The notes under the pieces: model-generated
Told to the model about the DNA's origin: nothing
Database searches by the model: none
What the model saw: the letters and a program-made list of their open reading frames with translations, nothing else
Assembly (NCBI GenBank): GCA_949282265.1
Contig: CASDOZ010000001.1
Coordinates: 272,401-336,400, forward strand
Direction of reading: 5' to 3'
Origin: an uncultured Bacteroidales bacterium
Lineage (GTDB): Bacteria; Bacteroidota; Bacteroidia; Bacteroidales; Paludibacteraceae
DNA length: 64,000 nucleotides
Program-made: the position numbers and the translations under genes
Shown here: piece after piece, positions 9,032 to 17,163 of the stretch
How the letters are laid out: each line of letters opens with the position of its first letter
How positions within the stretch are numbered: the first letter of the stretch is position 1

Positions 9032-10264
9032 ATGAAATATCAACTCAAATGTAAAAAATGCGGTTACATCACGTCGGACTTTGCAACTTGGTTCAAACAA
9101 GAGCAAACATGCCCAAAATGCGGTAGTAAACATTCGGAGGTGGAGTATTTTACCGATTATGCCAAACTTAAAGATGTCTTTAAAACCCGGCCGGAAAACT
9201 TCTGGGCATATTTTGATTTCTTGCCCTTAATGGACAGGAAAAACATAATTACCTGCAATGAAGGAACACCCGATCTGGAAGAATGGGATTTCTTGGAGAA
9301 GTTTGCGGCGGAGCGTTACGGCGTGGAGTGCAAGGTGGTGGTTTGTCGTAACGACCTGAATGGCGGCACGCAGACTTTCAAGGATGTGGCCGGTGCACTT
9401 GGGGCTTCGATATTTCAGGAAAACGGTGTCCGTGAATATTGCGTGGCATCTACCGGTAATACGGCGACGGCATTTGCCAAATATTTGGCGATCGCCGGTA
9501 TTAAATTTACCAATTTCGCACCGTCCGATATAAATCCAGATTCGGTGGAGGAAATCCGTGCTTTGGGGCAGGAAGTCGTCTTGTCAGAAGGGAATTATGC
9601 GCAGGCCAAGAAGGAAGCGGCCGATTTTGCCGCACAAAACCATGTGCTCATCTCCACCGGCAACATTGACCCTATCCGCGTGGAGGCTAAAAAAACGATG
9701 GCCTTTGACTTCATGCGCCAGTTGGGGCAGTTACCAGATGTGTATATGCAAGCTGTCGGCGGCGGTACAGGCCCGATAGCGTTGGACAAAGGTGTGCGTG
9801 AATTGCAGAGCCATTTTGCTGGCCTGAAAACACCGCGCATGTTGCTTGCGCAACAGGATTTATGCGACCCGATGGTGCAAGGTTGGGAGATGGCGCGTGC
9901 CAAAGGCTTTCCGGAAGGCTTTGAAAACGACTATCCGACCATAGCGAATCCGCAGACGAAAGTTTCTATCTTGTCGGCCGGCGTTCCTGCCATGTTTCCT
10001 GTTATTGCGCCTATCGTCAAGAAGACGCAGGGTGATTTCTTGCGCGTTAAGGAGGCGGAATTACCTGCTTATGCACGGAAAGTATTCGATGAAAGGGGCA
10101 TTTATCTTGGTCCGGCATCCATTGTGTGCATAGCCGGATTTTATCAAGCGCTTGCCGAAGGAAAAATCCGCACGGGCGAAACGGTGTTGCTCAACATAGG
10201 CGAAGGTGCCGGACGCGCATCTGCTTTTGTGGAAGAAACCAAAAAAGCTGCCCCTATTTATTGA
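9032..10264 (+). CDS. Threonine-synthase-like PLP enzyme, probable cysteate synthase
   Basis: A fold-type II PLP enzyme of 410 residues. An N-terminal zinc ribbon has two CxxC pairs (CKKCG and CPKCGS, within about the first 30 residues). The Schiff-base lysine is Lys117 in GGTQTFKDVAG, ASTGNTATA is the substrate carboxylate loop, and VGGGTGPIAL is the PLP phosphate loop. The family includes threonine synthase and the cysteate synthases that make L-cysteate from phosphoserine and sulfite. No threonine-pathway gene is nearby. Instead it is flanked by an oxoamine synthase and an iron-sulfur operon plus reductase, which favours cysteate synthase for sulfonolipids. It is followed after 49 bases by the Hdr-like genes, probably in one transcript. 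Function is inference; an ordinary threonine synthase remains the alternative. Confidence 0.72.
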   Translation: MKYQLKCKKCGYITSDFATWFKQEQTCPKCGSKHSEVEYFTDYAKLKDVFKTRPENFWAYFDFLPLMDRKNIITCNEGTPDLEEWDFLEKFAAERYGVECKVVVCRNDLNGGTQTFKDVAGALGASIFQENGVREYCVASTGNTATAFAKYLAIAGIKFTNFAPSDINPDSVEEIRALGQEVVLSEGNYAQAKKEAADFAAQNHVLISTGNIDPIRVEAKKTMAFDFMRQLGQLPDVYMQAVGGGTGPIALDKGVRELQSHFAGLKTPRMLLAQQDLCDPMVQGWEMARAKGFPEGFENDYPTIANPQTKVSILSAGVPAMFPVIAPIVKKTQGDFLRVKEAELPAYARKVFDERGIYLGPASIVCIAGFYQALAEGKIRTGETVLLNIGEGAGRASAFVEETKKAAPIY

Positions 10265-10313
10265 TGGCCCCGTTCGGGTTCTTGTTATTGAATGGATATG
10301 AAACCACTAACTT

Positions 10314-10958
10314 ATGGGAAATTTATATAATTTATTGATGCAGGATGTCCGCTTTGAGGAAGCGTTGAAAGCCTGCATGAATTGCGGTGTATGTACGGCC
10401 ATCTGCCCGGCAGCAGAATTTTATCCGTACGACCCGCGGAAAATATGCGATATTGTACAACGCCGGAACGAGGAGGAGATTGAAAACTTGCTCCGTTCCG
10501 ACACGATTTGGTATTGCGGGCAATGCATGTCGTGCAAGACACGTTGCCCCCGCGGCAATATACCCGGCTCATTGATAAACATATTGCGCAAGGTTTCACA
10601 GGAGTTGGGCTATTTTGCCGACAGCCGTATGGGCCGCCAGCAATGCAGCCTTGTCGATGGGGTGGGGCGGAACATTCTGGAAATAGGTTATTGCGTCCAT
10701 CCTGACCGCATTGATCCGGCAAAGCATGTCGAGCAAGGGCCAATATGGAAATGGTATCGCGAAAATATCGAGGAAATAGCCCCTAAATTAGGTGCCAATT
10801 ATCATGGCGATGGTCCGGGTGCCTTGCGCACTATCCGGAAAGAAAATTTGGAAGAAATACGCAAAATCTTTGAAGCAACCGGTGGAATCGAGCTTTTGGA
10901 GCAAATTAAACGCGAAGAGCCGGATGTTGCCAAATCCCACAAACATAAGATTGATTGA
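10314..10958 (+). CDS. HdrC-like 4Fe-4S ferredoxin subunit (first copy)
   Basis: A small cytosolic electron carrier of 214 residues with two four-cysteine clusters: CMNCGVCTAICP (about residues 22-33) and CGQCMSCKTRCP (about 65-77), each with the spacing of bacterial 4Fe-4S ferredoxins. The remaining helical part is like HdrC of heterodisulfide reductases. It opens a run of five Fe-S or flavin subunits and is separated from the HdrB-like gene by only 3 bases, so the two are translated from one message. In known complexes HdrC passes electrons between the flavin subunit HdrA and the active-site subunit HdrB. Methanogens use this for CoM-S-S-CoB, which Bacteroidales do not make, so the substrate here is unknown. 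Confidence 0.85.
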   Translation: MGNLYNLLMQDVRFEEALKACMNCGVCTAICPAAEFYPYDPRKICDIVQRRNEEEIENLLRSDTIWYCGQCMSCKTRCPRGNIPGSLINILRKVSQELGYFADSRMGRQQCSLVDGVGRNILEIGYCVHPDRIDPAKHVEQGPIWKWYRENIEEIAPKLGANYHGDGPGALRTIRKENLEEIRKIFEATGGIELLEQIKREEPDVAKSHKHKID

Positions 10959-10961
10959 ACG

Positions 10962-12014
10962 ATGAAACGATACTGGAATGAATATCAGAAAAAAATAGCC
11001 GACGACAAGTTTTTCTATGAACGGAGTTGTATCCGTCAGACTTTTTTCCCAGGTTCGGAAGCCGCTTTCCTGAAAATGTTGCGTGAGGAACTTGGCAAGG
11101 ATATTTATGATGAAGCAAACCAGCATACGTGTACTGGTATTGGCTATCATTCGGATATTGTCCCCTTGCAGACGACCATGACGGTTGTCGCGCGGCTTTT
11201 CGCACTGATGACCGAGGCGGGCTATGAAAACTATGTACCTTCGTGCGTCACTTCGTTCGGCGTGTTCACGGAAATGGTGGAAATGTGGAAACACAACCCG
11301 GAGTTGCTGGAAAAAACACGTAAGATTCTGTATGATACGACCGGACGCACTTTTGAAATCCCGAAAAATATTGCGCATCCATCGGATATTATTTACAAGT
11401 TTCGCTATGAGTTGAAGCAGAAAATGAAATACCAGTTGGTGAACCGTTTTACGGGCAAGCCGTTGCGTGTGGTGGAACATATCGGATGCCATTATGCCAA
11501 GATATTCCCGAAAGCTGGTGTCGGGAATGCCGAATTCCCTTATGTGTTGGCCGGCATGATAGAAGCATGGGGAGGCGAAGTCATCGACTATCCTGAACGC
11601 CGCCATTGTTGCGGTTTCGGTTTCCGCCAATATTTAGTACAGGAAAACCGCGGTTATTCGATAGCCAATTCTAAAAAGAAATTTGAATCCATGGAGCCCT
11701 ATGAGCCCGATTTCATCGTGGCAAATTGCCCGGGATGCACTATGTTTCTTGACAAATGGCAATACACGATAGCCGAGATGGAAAACAAAACCTACGACAA
11801 AAATGGTTACGGAATCCCAGTGCTTTCATATGAAGAAATGGCAGGTTTGCTACTGGGTTATGACCCTTGGAAGTTAGGTTTGCAGTTGCATCAGGTGCAG
11901 GCAGAGCCGTTGCTGAATAAGATAGGCATAGCTTATAATCCAAACGAAAAATTTACAGGTGTTTCCGGGAAAATCTTGCCAAGACCAGAAAAACCGCATA
12001 ATTTATTGGTCTAA
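10962..12014 (+). CDS. HdrB-like CCG-domain iron-sulfur subunit with a degenerate first site
   Basis: The putative catalytic subunit, 350 residues. HdrB proteins carry two CCG modules that hold non-cubane Fe-S clusters. Here the C-terminal module is intact: GCHYAK, HCCGFG and NCPGC. The N-terminal module is reduced: FFPGSE lacks the usual Cys after PG, HTCTG replaces CCG, and PSCVTSF replaces PCxxC, leaving Cys23, Cys57 and Cys95. The protein could therefore hold one regular cluster and one altered or absent site. Tight spacing with the HdrC-like gene before it and the HdrA-like gene after it (24 bases) makes it part of the same complex. Subunit class is sure; chemistry is unknown. Confidence 0.85.
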   Translation: MKRYWNEYQKKIADDKFFYERSCIRQTFFPGSEAAFLKMLREELGKDIYDEANQHTCTGIGYHSDIVPLQTTMTVVARLFALMTEAGYENYVPSCVTSFGVFTEMVEMWKHNPELLEKTRKILYDTTGRTFEIPKNIAHPSDIIYKFRYELKQKMKYQLVNRFTGKPLRVVEHIGCHYAKIFPKAGVGNAEFPYVLAGMIEAWGGEVIDYPERRHCCGFGFRQYLVQENRGYSIANSKKKFESMEPYEPDFIVANCPGCTMFLDKWQYTIAEMENKTYDKNGYGIPVLSYEEMAGLLLGYDPWKLGLQLHQVQAEPLLNKIGIAYNPNEKFTGVSGKILPRPEKPHNLLV

Positions 12015-12038
12015 TCTGAAAACATAAAAGAAAAACAA

Positions 12039-13088
12039 ATGGACGGAAAGATAATATCCATACAGGTTGCCATAATAGGTGGAGGCCCTGCTGGTATAGA
12101 AGCAGCTTCTATTTTAAGTCGTTATGGCGTTCAAGTTTCCTTGTTTGAAGGGGAATCCAAATGGGCGCATAATATTGGGAACAAGTTCAAATTGTTTCCA
12201 GATTTCTCATCAGCTGATGAATTAGTGCAAACATTATCTCAAAAAATAGTTGAAAACCAGATTCCTGCTTATTTAAGTACAAAAATAGTTGCTCTGGAGA
12301 AGCAGAAAAATGCTTGGGTTTTGACCGATGAGCAGGGGAGAAGTTATGTGGCTGATACTGTTTTGTTGGCCACTGGTTATGACATATTTGATGCCAAGCG
12401 TAAAGAAGAATTAGGCTATGGTATTTACAACGGTGTTATGACCTCTGTTGATTTGGAAGCCATGTTGAAAACTGGCAAAATAACAAATGTTTTGGGTGAA
12501 CAGCCTCAATGTGTTACATTTTTGCAGTGTGTTGGTTCGCGTGATGAAAAAATAGGCAACCATTATTGTTCCAAGGTTTGTTGTGTTACGGCAGTGAAAC
12601 AAGCCATAGAAGTAAAAAAAATGTCTCCGCAGACAGATGTGTTTGTCTTTTACATGGATTTGCGCATGTGGGGGCAAGGTTTTGAGGAACTTTATCGAGA
12701 AGCGCAGGAAAAGTACAGTATCCGTTTTGTGCGGGGGCGGATTTCGGAGGCGGCCTCCACTTTTGATGACCGTGTGCAAATCAAGGCGGAAGATACGCTG
12801 GTAGGCCAGCCCTTGAAGATGAGTACCGATTTGCTGGTGTTGATGGTTGGTATGGAAGCCTCGTGCGGAACGAAAAAACTTGCAGCTTGTTGCGGAATTG
12901 ATGGGGAATATGGTTTTGCGCTTAGCAAACAGCCGCATTTGGCTGATAACCAGACAGCACAGCGAGGTTTGTTTGTGGCTGGTGCTTGCAAGCGGCCGAT
13001 GAGTATTTCGGATGCAATTAACGATGCGCGAGCAGCAGCTACAGAGATTGTAGAATATTTAAAAATCGTGCCGGCAAATAAGAAATAA
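12039..13088 (+). CDS. HdrA-like FAD and iron-sulfur subunit (short form)
   Basis: The flavin subunit of the Hdr-like complex, 349 residues. It begins almost at once with the FAD dinucleotide fold (IIGGGPAGIEAASIL) and has TVLLATGYDIFD in the middle. The HdrA signature CVGSRDEKIGNHYCSKVCC supplies cluster-binding cysteines, and GLFVAGACKRPMSISDAI is the C-terminal FAD contact. It lacks the extra N-terminal and ferredoxin domains of methanogen HdrA, which is about twice as long. In that respect it is like the compact HdrA of the sulfur-oxidising sHdr system and QmoA of sulfate reducers. It likely takes electrons from, or gives them to, the neighbouring Fe-S subunits. Confidence 0.87.
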   Translation: MDGKIISIQVAIIGGGPAGIEAASILSRYGVQVSLFEGESKWAHNIGNKFKLFPDFSSADELVQTLSQKIVENQIPAYLSTKIVALEKQKNAWVLTDEQGRSYVADTVLLATGYDIFDAKRKEELGYGIYNGVMTSVDLEAMLKTGKITNVLGEQPQCVTFLQCVGSRDEKIGNHYCSKVCCVTAVKQAIEVKKMSPQTDVFVFYMDLRMWGQGFEELYREAQEKYSIRFVRGRISEAASTFDDRVQIKAEDTLVGQPLKMSTDLLVLMVGMEASCGTKKLAACCGIDGEYGFALSKQPHLADNQTAQRGLFVAGACKRPMSISDAINDARAAATEIVEYLKIVPANKK

Positions 13089-13090
13089 GT

Positions 13091-13462
13091 ATGGATTTTG
13101 GATTTACTATATCGAAGCCACGCTCCATCGAACCGACGGAAGCCGGTAAGGAACAGTTGCGGTTGTTGGAAGAACAAGTGCCGACATTCAGGCGATGCAT
13201 GAACTGCGGTGGTTGTACGGCTACCTGTTCCGCGGGTCATTTTATTAATTTCAACATTCGGAAAGTACATAATCTGTACCGCTGGGGGCAGTACAAGGAA
13301 TTGGACGAGGAACTGCAAAAATGCATGTTGTGCGGCAAGTGTACACTTGTGTGCCCGCGCGGTGTTAATTTGCGTTCGCTCATTATCCATTTGCGGAAAG
13401 CCTTGAATAAGGATCATTTGTCCAACGATTTCCAACATTTTATACGGAATAACAACCGATAA
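13091..13462 (+). CDS. HdrC-like 4Fe-4S ferredoxin subunit (second copy)
   Basis: A 123-residue electron carrier with two clusters, CMNCGGCTATCSAG (about 36-49) and CMLCGKCTLVCPRG (about 78-91). The first cluster ends in CSAG rather than CP, a mild variation. It begins 2 bases after the HdrA-like stop and precedes the membrane subunit by 25 bases. Two HdrC-like proteins in one operon suggest two electron branches, one to the soluble HdrB-like site and one to the membrane protein. Confidence 0.84.
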   Translation: MDFGFTISKPRSIEPTEAGKEQLRLLEEQVPTFRRCMNCGGCTATCSAGHFINFNIRKVHNLYRWGQYKELDEELQKCMLCGKCTLVCPRGVNLRSLIIHLRKALNKDHLSNDFQHFIRNNNR

Positions 13463-13487
13463 AAAGATTAACAAGCAATTAGAATTT

Positions 13488-15269
13488 ATGTCATCATATT
13501 TTCATCCTTTCATATTACCTTTTTGTATAGGCACATTGGTCTTGTTCGTGATTATTGCCGTAAAGTTCTATCGGTGGATAACCACGCTTGACCGTAAGCA
13601 AAAGAAAAACGTCTGGATGTCCTTGCTGACAGTTCGCGTTTTTCCTGCTTTATGGCGGATAGTCAAGGAAATTGTTAAGGAGGTATTATTGCATGTGAAT
13701 ATCACTAGGTACAATTGGCGTATGGGATACATGCATCGGAGTATTGCTTTGGGTTGGTTTTTGTTGATTGTTACTGGATTTGTGGAAACTTTGTTCCATT
13801 TCAGGGGAGGAGGCCATCTTCCGTGGTTGGGTATTTTTTTCCGTTTCTTTGTACGTGATTACACTTACGGTATTTCCCGCGTCTGGGCGGATGTGATGGA
13901 TTTATTATTGCTTTATGTACTTTCTGGCGTTTCCATCGCTATTTTTAAGTCTATTTATTCACGTGTGGTCGGCATACGTAAAAATACTAAGTTGCGTTGG
14001 TTCGACATTTGCCTGCGTTATTCTTTGTGGCTGATATTCCCTATGCGGTTGCTGTCAGAAAGTTGTACGGCGGCTTTGACCGGCAACGGCGGTTTCCTGA
14101 CGCAGGGAATCGGGGACATGCTTCCTACGGAATTTGCCCAAGTCATGGAAGTGCCGTTCTGGACGGCCTATTCCACCTGTTTGTGTGTATTTTTTGTGCT
14201 CTTCCCTTTCTCGCGCTACATGCACATTTTCACCGAGCCACTTTTGATTGTGTTCCGCAGTCTGGGTGTGCGCGAAAGCAGTCAGCCGACTGGATACACG
14301 CGTATGGAGTTGAATGCTTGCTCGCGTTGCGGCATTTGCATAGACGGTTGTCCGCTCGACAAGGAGTTGAAGATAAACGATATACAGGGCGTTTATCTGT
14401 TGCGCGATGTGCGTCACGGTTTGCCGCACCGTAATGCAACGGAAAACTGTCTGATGTGCGACCAGTGCGTTGTGGATTGTCCGGTCGGCATTGAAATTAC
14501 GGAGATACGCAAGCAGGAACGCAACAAAGGTGCGTTGGATACGCATGACAATTACCGTTTCCTCGATTCGATACAGTCTTTCAATGCAATCGGGCGTATC
14601 GCCTATTTTGGCGGTTGCATGTCGCATTTGACGCCTGGCGTAACCGAGTCGATGAAAAAGATTTTTGATGCGGTCGGGCAAAAGTATTGGATGATGGACG
14701 AGGACAAGACAATTTGTTGCGGTCGTCCGTTGTTGCAGCAGGGCTTTATAGCGCAGGCTGCCGAATTGCGTCGGAAAAATGCCCATTTGATTGTGGAAAG
14801 TCATGCGCAATACTTGGTAACTTCTTGCCCGATTTGTTACCAGTCGTTCAAGAAAGAGTATAATTTGCCGATAAAGGTCATTCACCACACTGAATATCTG
14901 GCCGCTTTGATACGGTTGGGCAAGCTGAAACCGCACAAGACTGGCTTGAAAGTGGCTTATCACGATCCGTGCGAGTTGGGGCGCGGTTGCAATATTTACG
15001 ATGAGCCGCGTGAGGTTCTGCAAGCTGTGGCCGAACTGGCTCGCGTGCAGAAAGAGCGCGAACACAGCATTTGTTGCGGCCACAGCCTTGGCAATACGGC
15101 TTTGGATGTGGAAAAGCAGGACAAGGTGCGTGATGCGGCTTTGCGTAATTTGAAGGCAGACCATCCGGATTTGATAGCTACGGCTTGCCCCATGTGTAAA
15201 AAAGCTTTCCAGCGTGACAGGTATACGACCGTTAAAGATATTGCCGAACTTATTGCGGAGCAGTTATGA
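13488..15269 (+). CDS. Membrane-bound Hdr-like fusion (HdrE/NarI-like membrane part plus HdrD-type Fe-S part)
   Basis: A 593-residue fusion. The first ~260 residues carry several hydrophobic helices with scattered histidines, like the quinone- and heme-b-binding part of HdrE, DsrM and NarI. Two 4Fe-4S motifs follow: CSRCGICIDGCPLD (about 278-291) and CLMCDQCVVDCPVG (about 321-334). Two full CCG modules come next: GGCMSH, TICCGR and SCPICY, then PCELGRGC, SICCGH and ACPMCK. The protein would join menaquinol or menaquinone in the membrane to a disulfide or thiol reaction in the cytosol. It combines what DsrM and DsrK, or HdrE and HdrD, do as separate chains. The short-chain reductase start overlaps its stop (ATGA), so they are translationally coupled. 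Confidence 0.86.
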   Translation: MSSYFHPFILPFCIGTLVLFVIIAVKFYRWITTLDRKQKKNVWMSLLTVRVFPALWRIVKEIVKEVLLHVNITRYNWRMGYMHRSIALGWFLLIVTGFVETLFHFRGGGHLPWLGIFFRFFVRDYTYGISRVWADVMDLLLLYVLSGVSIAIFKSIYSRVVGIRKNTKLRWFDICLRYSLWLIFPMRLLSESCTAALTGNGGFLTQGIGDMLPTEFAQVMEVPFWTAYSTCLCVFFVLFPFSRYMHIFTEPLLIVFRSLGVRESSQPTGYTRMELNACSRCGICIDGCPLDKELKINDIQGVYLLRDVRHGLPHRNATENCLMCDQCVVDCPVGIEITEIRKQERNKGALDTHDNYRFLDSIQSFNAIGRIAYFGGCMSHLTPGVTESMKKIFDAVGQKYWMMDEDKTICCGRPLLQQGFIAQAAELRRKNAHLIVESHAQYLVTSCPICYQSFKKEYNLPIKVIHHTEYLAALIRLGKLKPHKTGLKVAYHDPCELGRGCNIYDEPREVLQAVAELARVQKEREHSICCGHSLGNTALDVEKQDKVRDAALRNLKADHPDLIATACPMCKKAFQRDRYTTVKDIAELIAEQL

Positions 15270-16051
15270 GAAAATTCCAATCCATATTGATTACGGGTGC
15301 CGGTTCTGGCATTGGTGAAGCCATTGCCTGCCGCTTTGCCAGGCAGGGGAGTAGTCTGATGTTGGTTGGGCGCAATGCGGAACGTCTGGAAGCCGTTACA
15401 AAGCAGTGTATCGCCTTGGGCGGGAAAGCCGTGTGGCGTCAAGTTGATATGGCAAATCCCGATTCCATCGATACTTTTGTGAATGAATTGAAGGAGCAGG
15501 GACGTGTTTTTGACTGCCTGGTGCTGAATGCCGGCATCTCGCAGCGCGCGCTGGCATTGGAAACCGATTTCAGCGTGGACCGCAAAATCATGGAAACGAA
15601 TTACTTCGGGCCTGTCTGTCTGACCAAAAAGCTGGGTTATATGCTGAAAAGTAATCCCTATACGGCCATTGCCGTTACCAATTCCATTTCCGGGCTGTTC
15701 GGATTCCCGTTGCGTTCGGCATATTGTGCATCCAAGCACGCCTTGTTCGGTTTTTTTGAAACCTTGGAACTGGAAAACGACAACATATACGTCACTTTCC
15801 TGATTCCGGGACGCATTAACACGCCTATCAGCAAAAGTGCGGTTCTGGGCAACGGCGAAACATACGGGCAGATGGACAGCGGGCAGGCCAATGGCCTTGA
15901 TGTGGGAAAATGTGCGGAGATAGCCGTCCGTGCCATTGAGAAAGGCAAGCACCGGCAGCTCATTGGCGGCAAGGAACTGCTGATGGTACATTTCAAAAAA
16001 TGGATACCGCCCTTGTTCCGCCGGCTGGCACGCAAGGTGAGCGCGACATGA
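15266..16051 (+). CDS. Short-chain dehydrogenase/reductase, candidate 3-ketocapnine (ketosphinganine-type) reductase
   Basis: A classical SDR of 261 residues. The cofactor loop is TGAGSGIG (about 9-16), LNAG is the structural motif, and the active site has Ser in TNSISG and YCASK as the catalytic Tyr/Lys pair. Arg in the segment after the second strand (VGRNAERL) favours NADPH. The C-terminus is basic and amphipathic (FKKWIPPLFRRLARK), which could attach the enzyme to the membrane, as expected for a lipid substrate. SDRs of this type reduce the keto product of oxoamine synthases in sphingolipid and sulfonolipid synthesis. The pairing with the enzyme at 7612 is the basis of the proposed role; the substrate is not proven by sequence. 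Confidence 0.8.
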   Translation: MRKFQSILITGAGSGIGEAIACRFARQGSSLMLVGRNAERLEAVTKQCIALGGKAVWRQVDMANPDSIDTFVNELKEQGRVFDCLVLNAGISQRALALETDFSVDRKIMETNYFGPVCLTKKLGYMLKSNPYTAIAVTNSISGLFGFPLRSAYCASKHALFGFFETLELENDNIYVTFLIPGRINTPISKSAVLGNGETYGQMDSGQANGLDVGKCAEIAVRAIEKGKHRQLIGGKELLMVHFKKWIPPLFRRLARKVSAT

Positions 16052-16089
16052 TGCCAGATAAGTTTGGAGATTCTAAAAACATAATAATT

Positions 16090-17154
16090 ATGAAAGAGAA
16101 AGTTATTTGCGGAATGCAGCAGGTAGGCATTGGCGTTGAAAACGTGCATGAAGCCTTCAAATGGTATATGGAAGCCTTCGGGTGTAATGCCAAGATTTTG
16201 GATGCGGAAGGCACGGCCGAACGCATGTTGCCCTACACGGGAGGCAAGCCGCAGGATCGTTGGGCGATTCTGGCCTACAACTTGCGCGGTGGCGGCGGTT
16301 TTGAAATATGGCAACCGCAAGGGCGTGCCTTGCGTTATCTGCAAGAGCCGGTACGTTTGGGCGATTTGGGCATCTTGTGTGCAAAAATCAAGGCAAAAGA
16401 TATTCAGTGGGCATATAACCATTTGAAACAGGTTATCGGGGCGAAAATCCTTTGCGAACCGGTAACGGCCTTGTCGGGCAGGAAACATTTCTTCTTGCTG
16501 GACGTGTATGGCAATTTGTTCCAGGTGGAAGAAGACAATTACGTTTTCATCGACCAAAACAAGGCAACCGGCGGCGCCAATGGTGCATTCATCGGTGTTT
16601 CGGATATGGAAAAATCCATGGCTTTTTATGGCAAGCTACTGGGATTTGACCGCGTGGAATACGATGAAACTGGCGTTTTTGATGATTTGCAGGGCGTTGA
16701 AGGCGGCGACAAACGCTTGCGCCGTGTCATGCTGAACCGCACCAAACCCATGCAAGGGCCGCTCAGCGAGATTATGGGTACTGCTCACATAGAACTCGTG
16801 CAAGCATTGGAAGGAACGCCCAAGAAGCTGTACGAGGGTCGCTGGTGGGGCGACCCTGGATTTATCCACTTGTGTTTTGATGTGCGGAACATGGAAGCCG
16901 TGAAAGTCGATGCCGAGGCGCTCGGCCACCCGTTCGTGTGCGACAGCGGCGCGGACTTCAAGATGGGCGAAGCAGATGGCCATTTCACCTACGTGGAAGA
17001 CCCGGATGGAACCCTGATTGAGTTTGTGGAAACCTTTAAAATACCGGTTTTGAAAAAAATGGGCATTTACCTGCACTTGGACGGCAAGGACGACAAAAAG
17101 CCCCTGCCGCGCTATATAACCAAAGCATTGCGTTTCCTGGAAGTAAAAGGTTAA
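16090..17154 (+). CDS. Two-domain VOC (glyoxalase/dioxygenase superfamily) protein
   Basis: A cytosolic protein of 354 residues built from two VOC modules, about residues 5-140 and 155-320. The second half has HIELVQ, HLCFDV and a terminal DGTLIEFVET, which could give the two His and one Glu metal ligands usual in this superfamily. The first half has weaker matches. VOC proteins include glyoxalases, epimerases and ring-cleaving or hydroxyphenylpyruvate-type dioxygenases. Position at the end of the Hdr-like operon, 38 bases after the reductase, suggests a linked role, but the reaction cannot be named. I place the start at 16090; the longer frame from 16000 overlaps the SDR gene. Confidence 0.75.
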   Translation: MKEKVICGMQQVGIGVENVHEAFKWYMEAFGCNAKILDAEGTAERMLPYTGGKPQDRWAILAYNLRGGGGFEIWQPQGRALRYLQEPVRLGDLGILCAKIKAKDIQWAYNHLKQVIGAKILCEPVTALSGRKHFFLLDVYGNLFQVEEDNYVFIDQNKATGGANGAFIGVSDMEKSMAFYGKLLGFDRVEYDETGVFDDLQGVEGGDKRLRRVMLNRTKPMQGPLSEIMGTAHIELVQALEGTPKKLYEGRWWGDPGFIHLCFDVRNMEAVKVDAEALGHPFVCDSGADFKMGEADGHFTYVEDPDGTLIEFVETFKIPVLKKMGIYLHLDGKDDKKPLPRYITKALRFLEVKG

Positions 17155-17163
17155 TTTTCAGTT

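Noticed and set aside
9032-10264. Threonine synthase for threonine synthesis
   Set aside because: No thrA/thrB genes nearby, and the context is lipid and iron-sulfur genes; still possible as an alternative reading.
14055-15164. 369-codon open frame on the minus strand
   Set aside because: Antisense to the membrane Hdr-like fusion, whose cysteine motifs are unmistakable.
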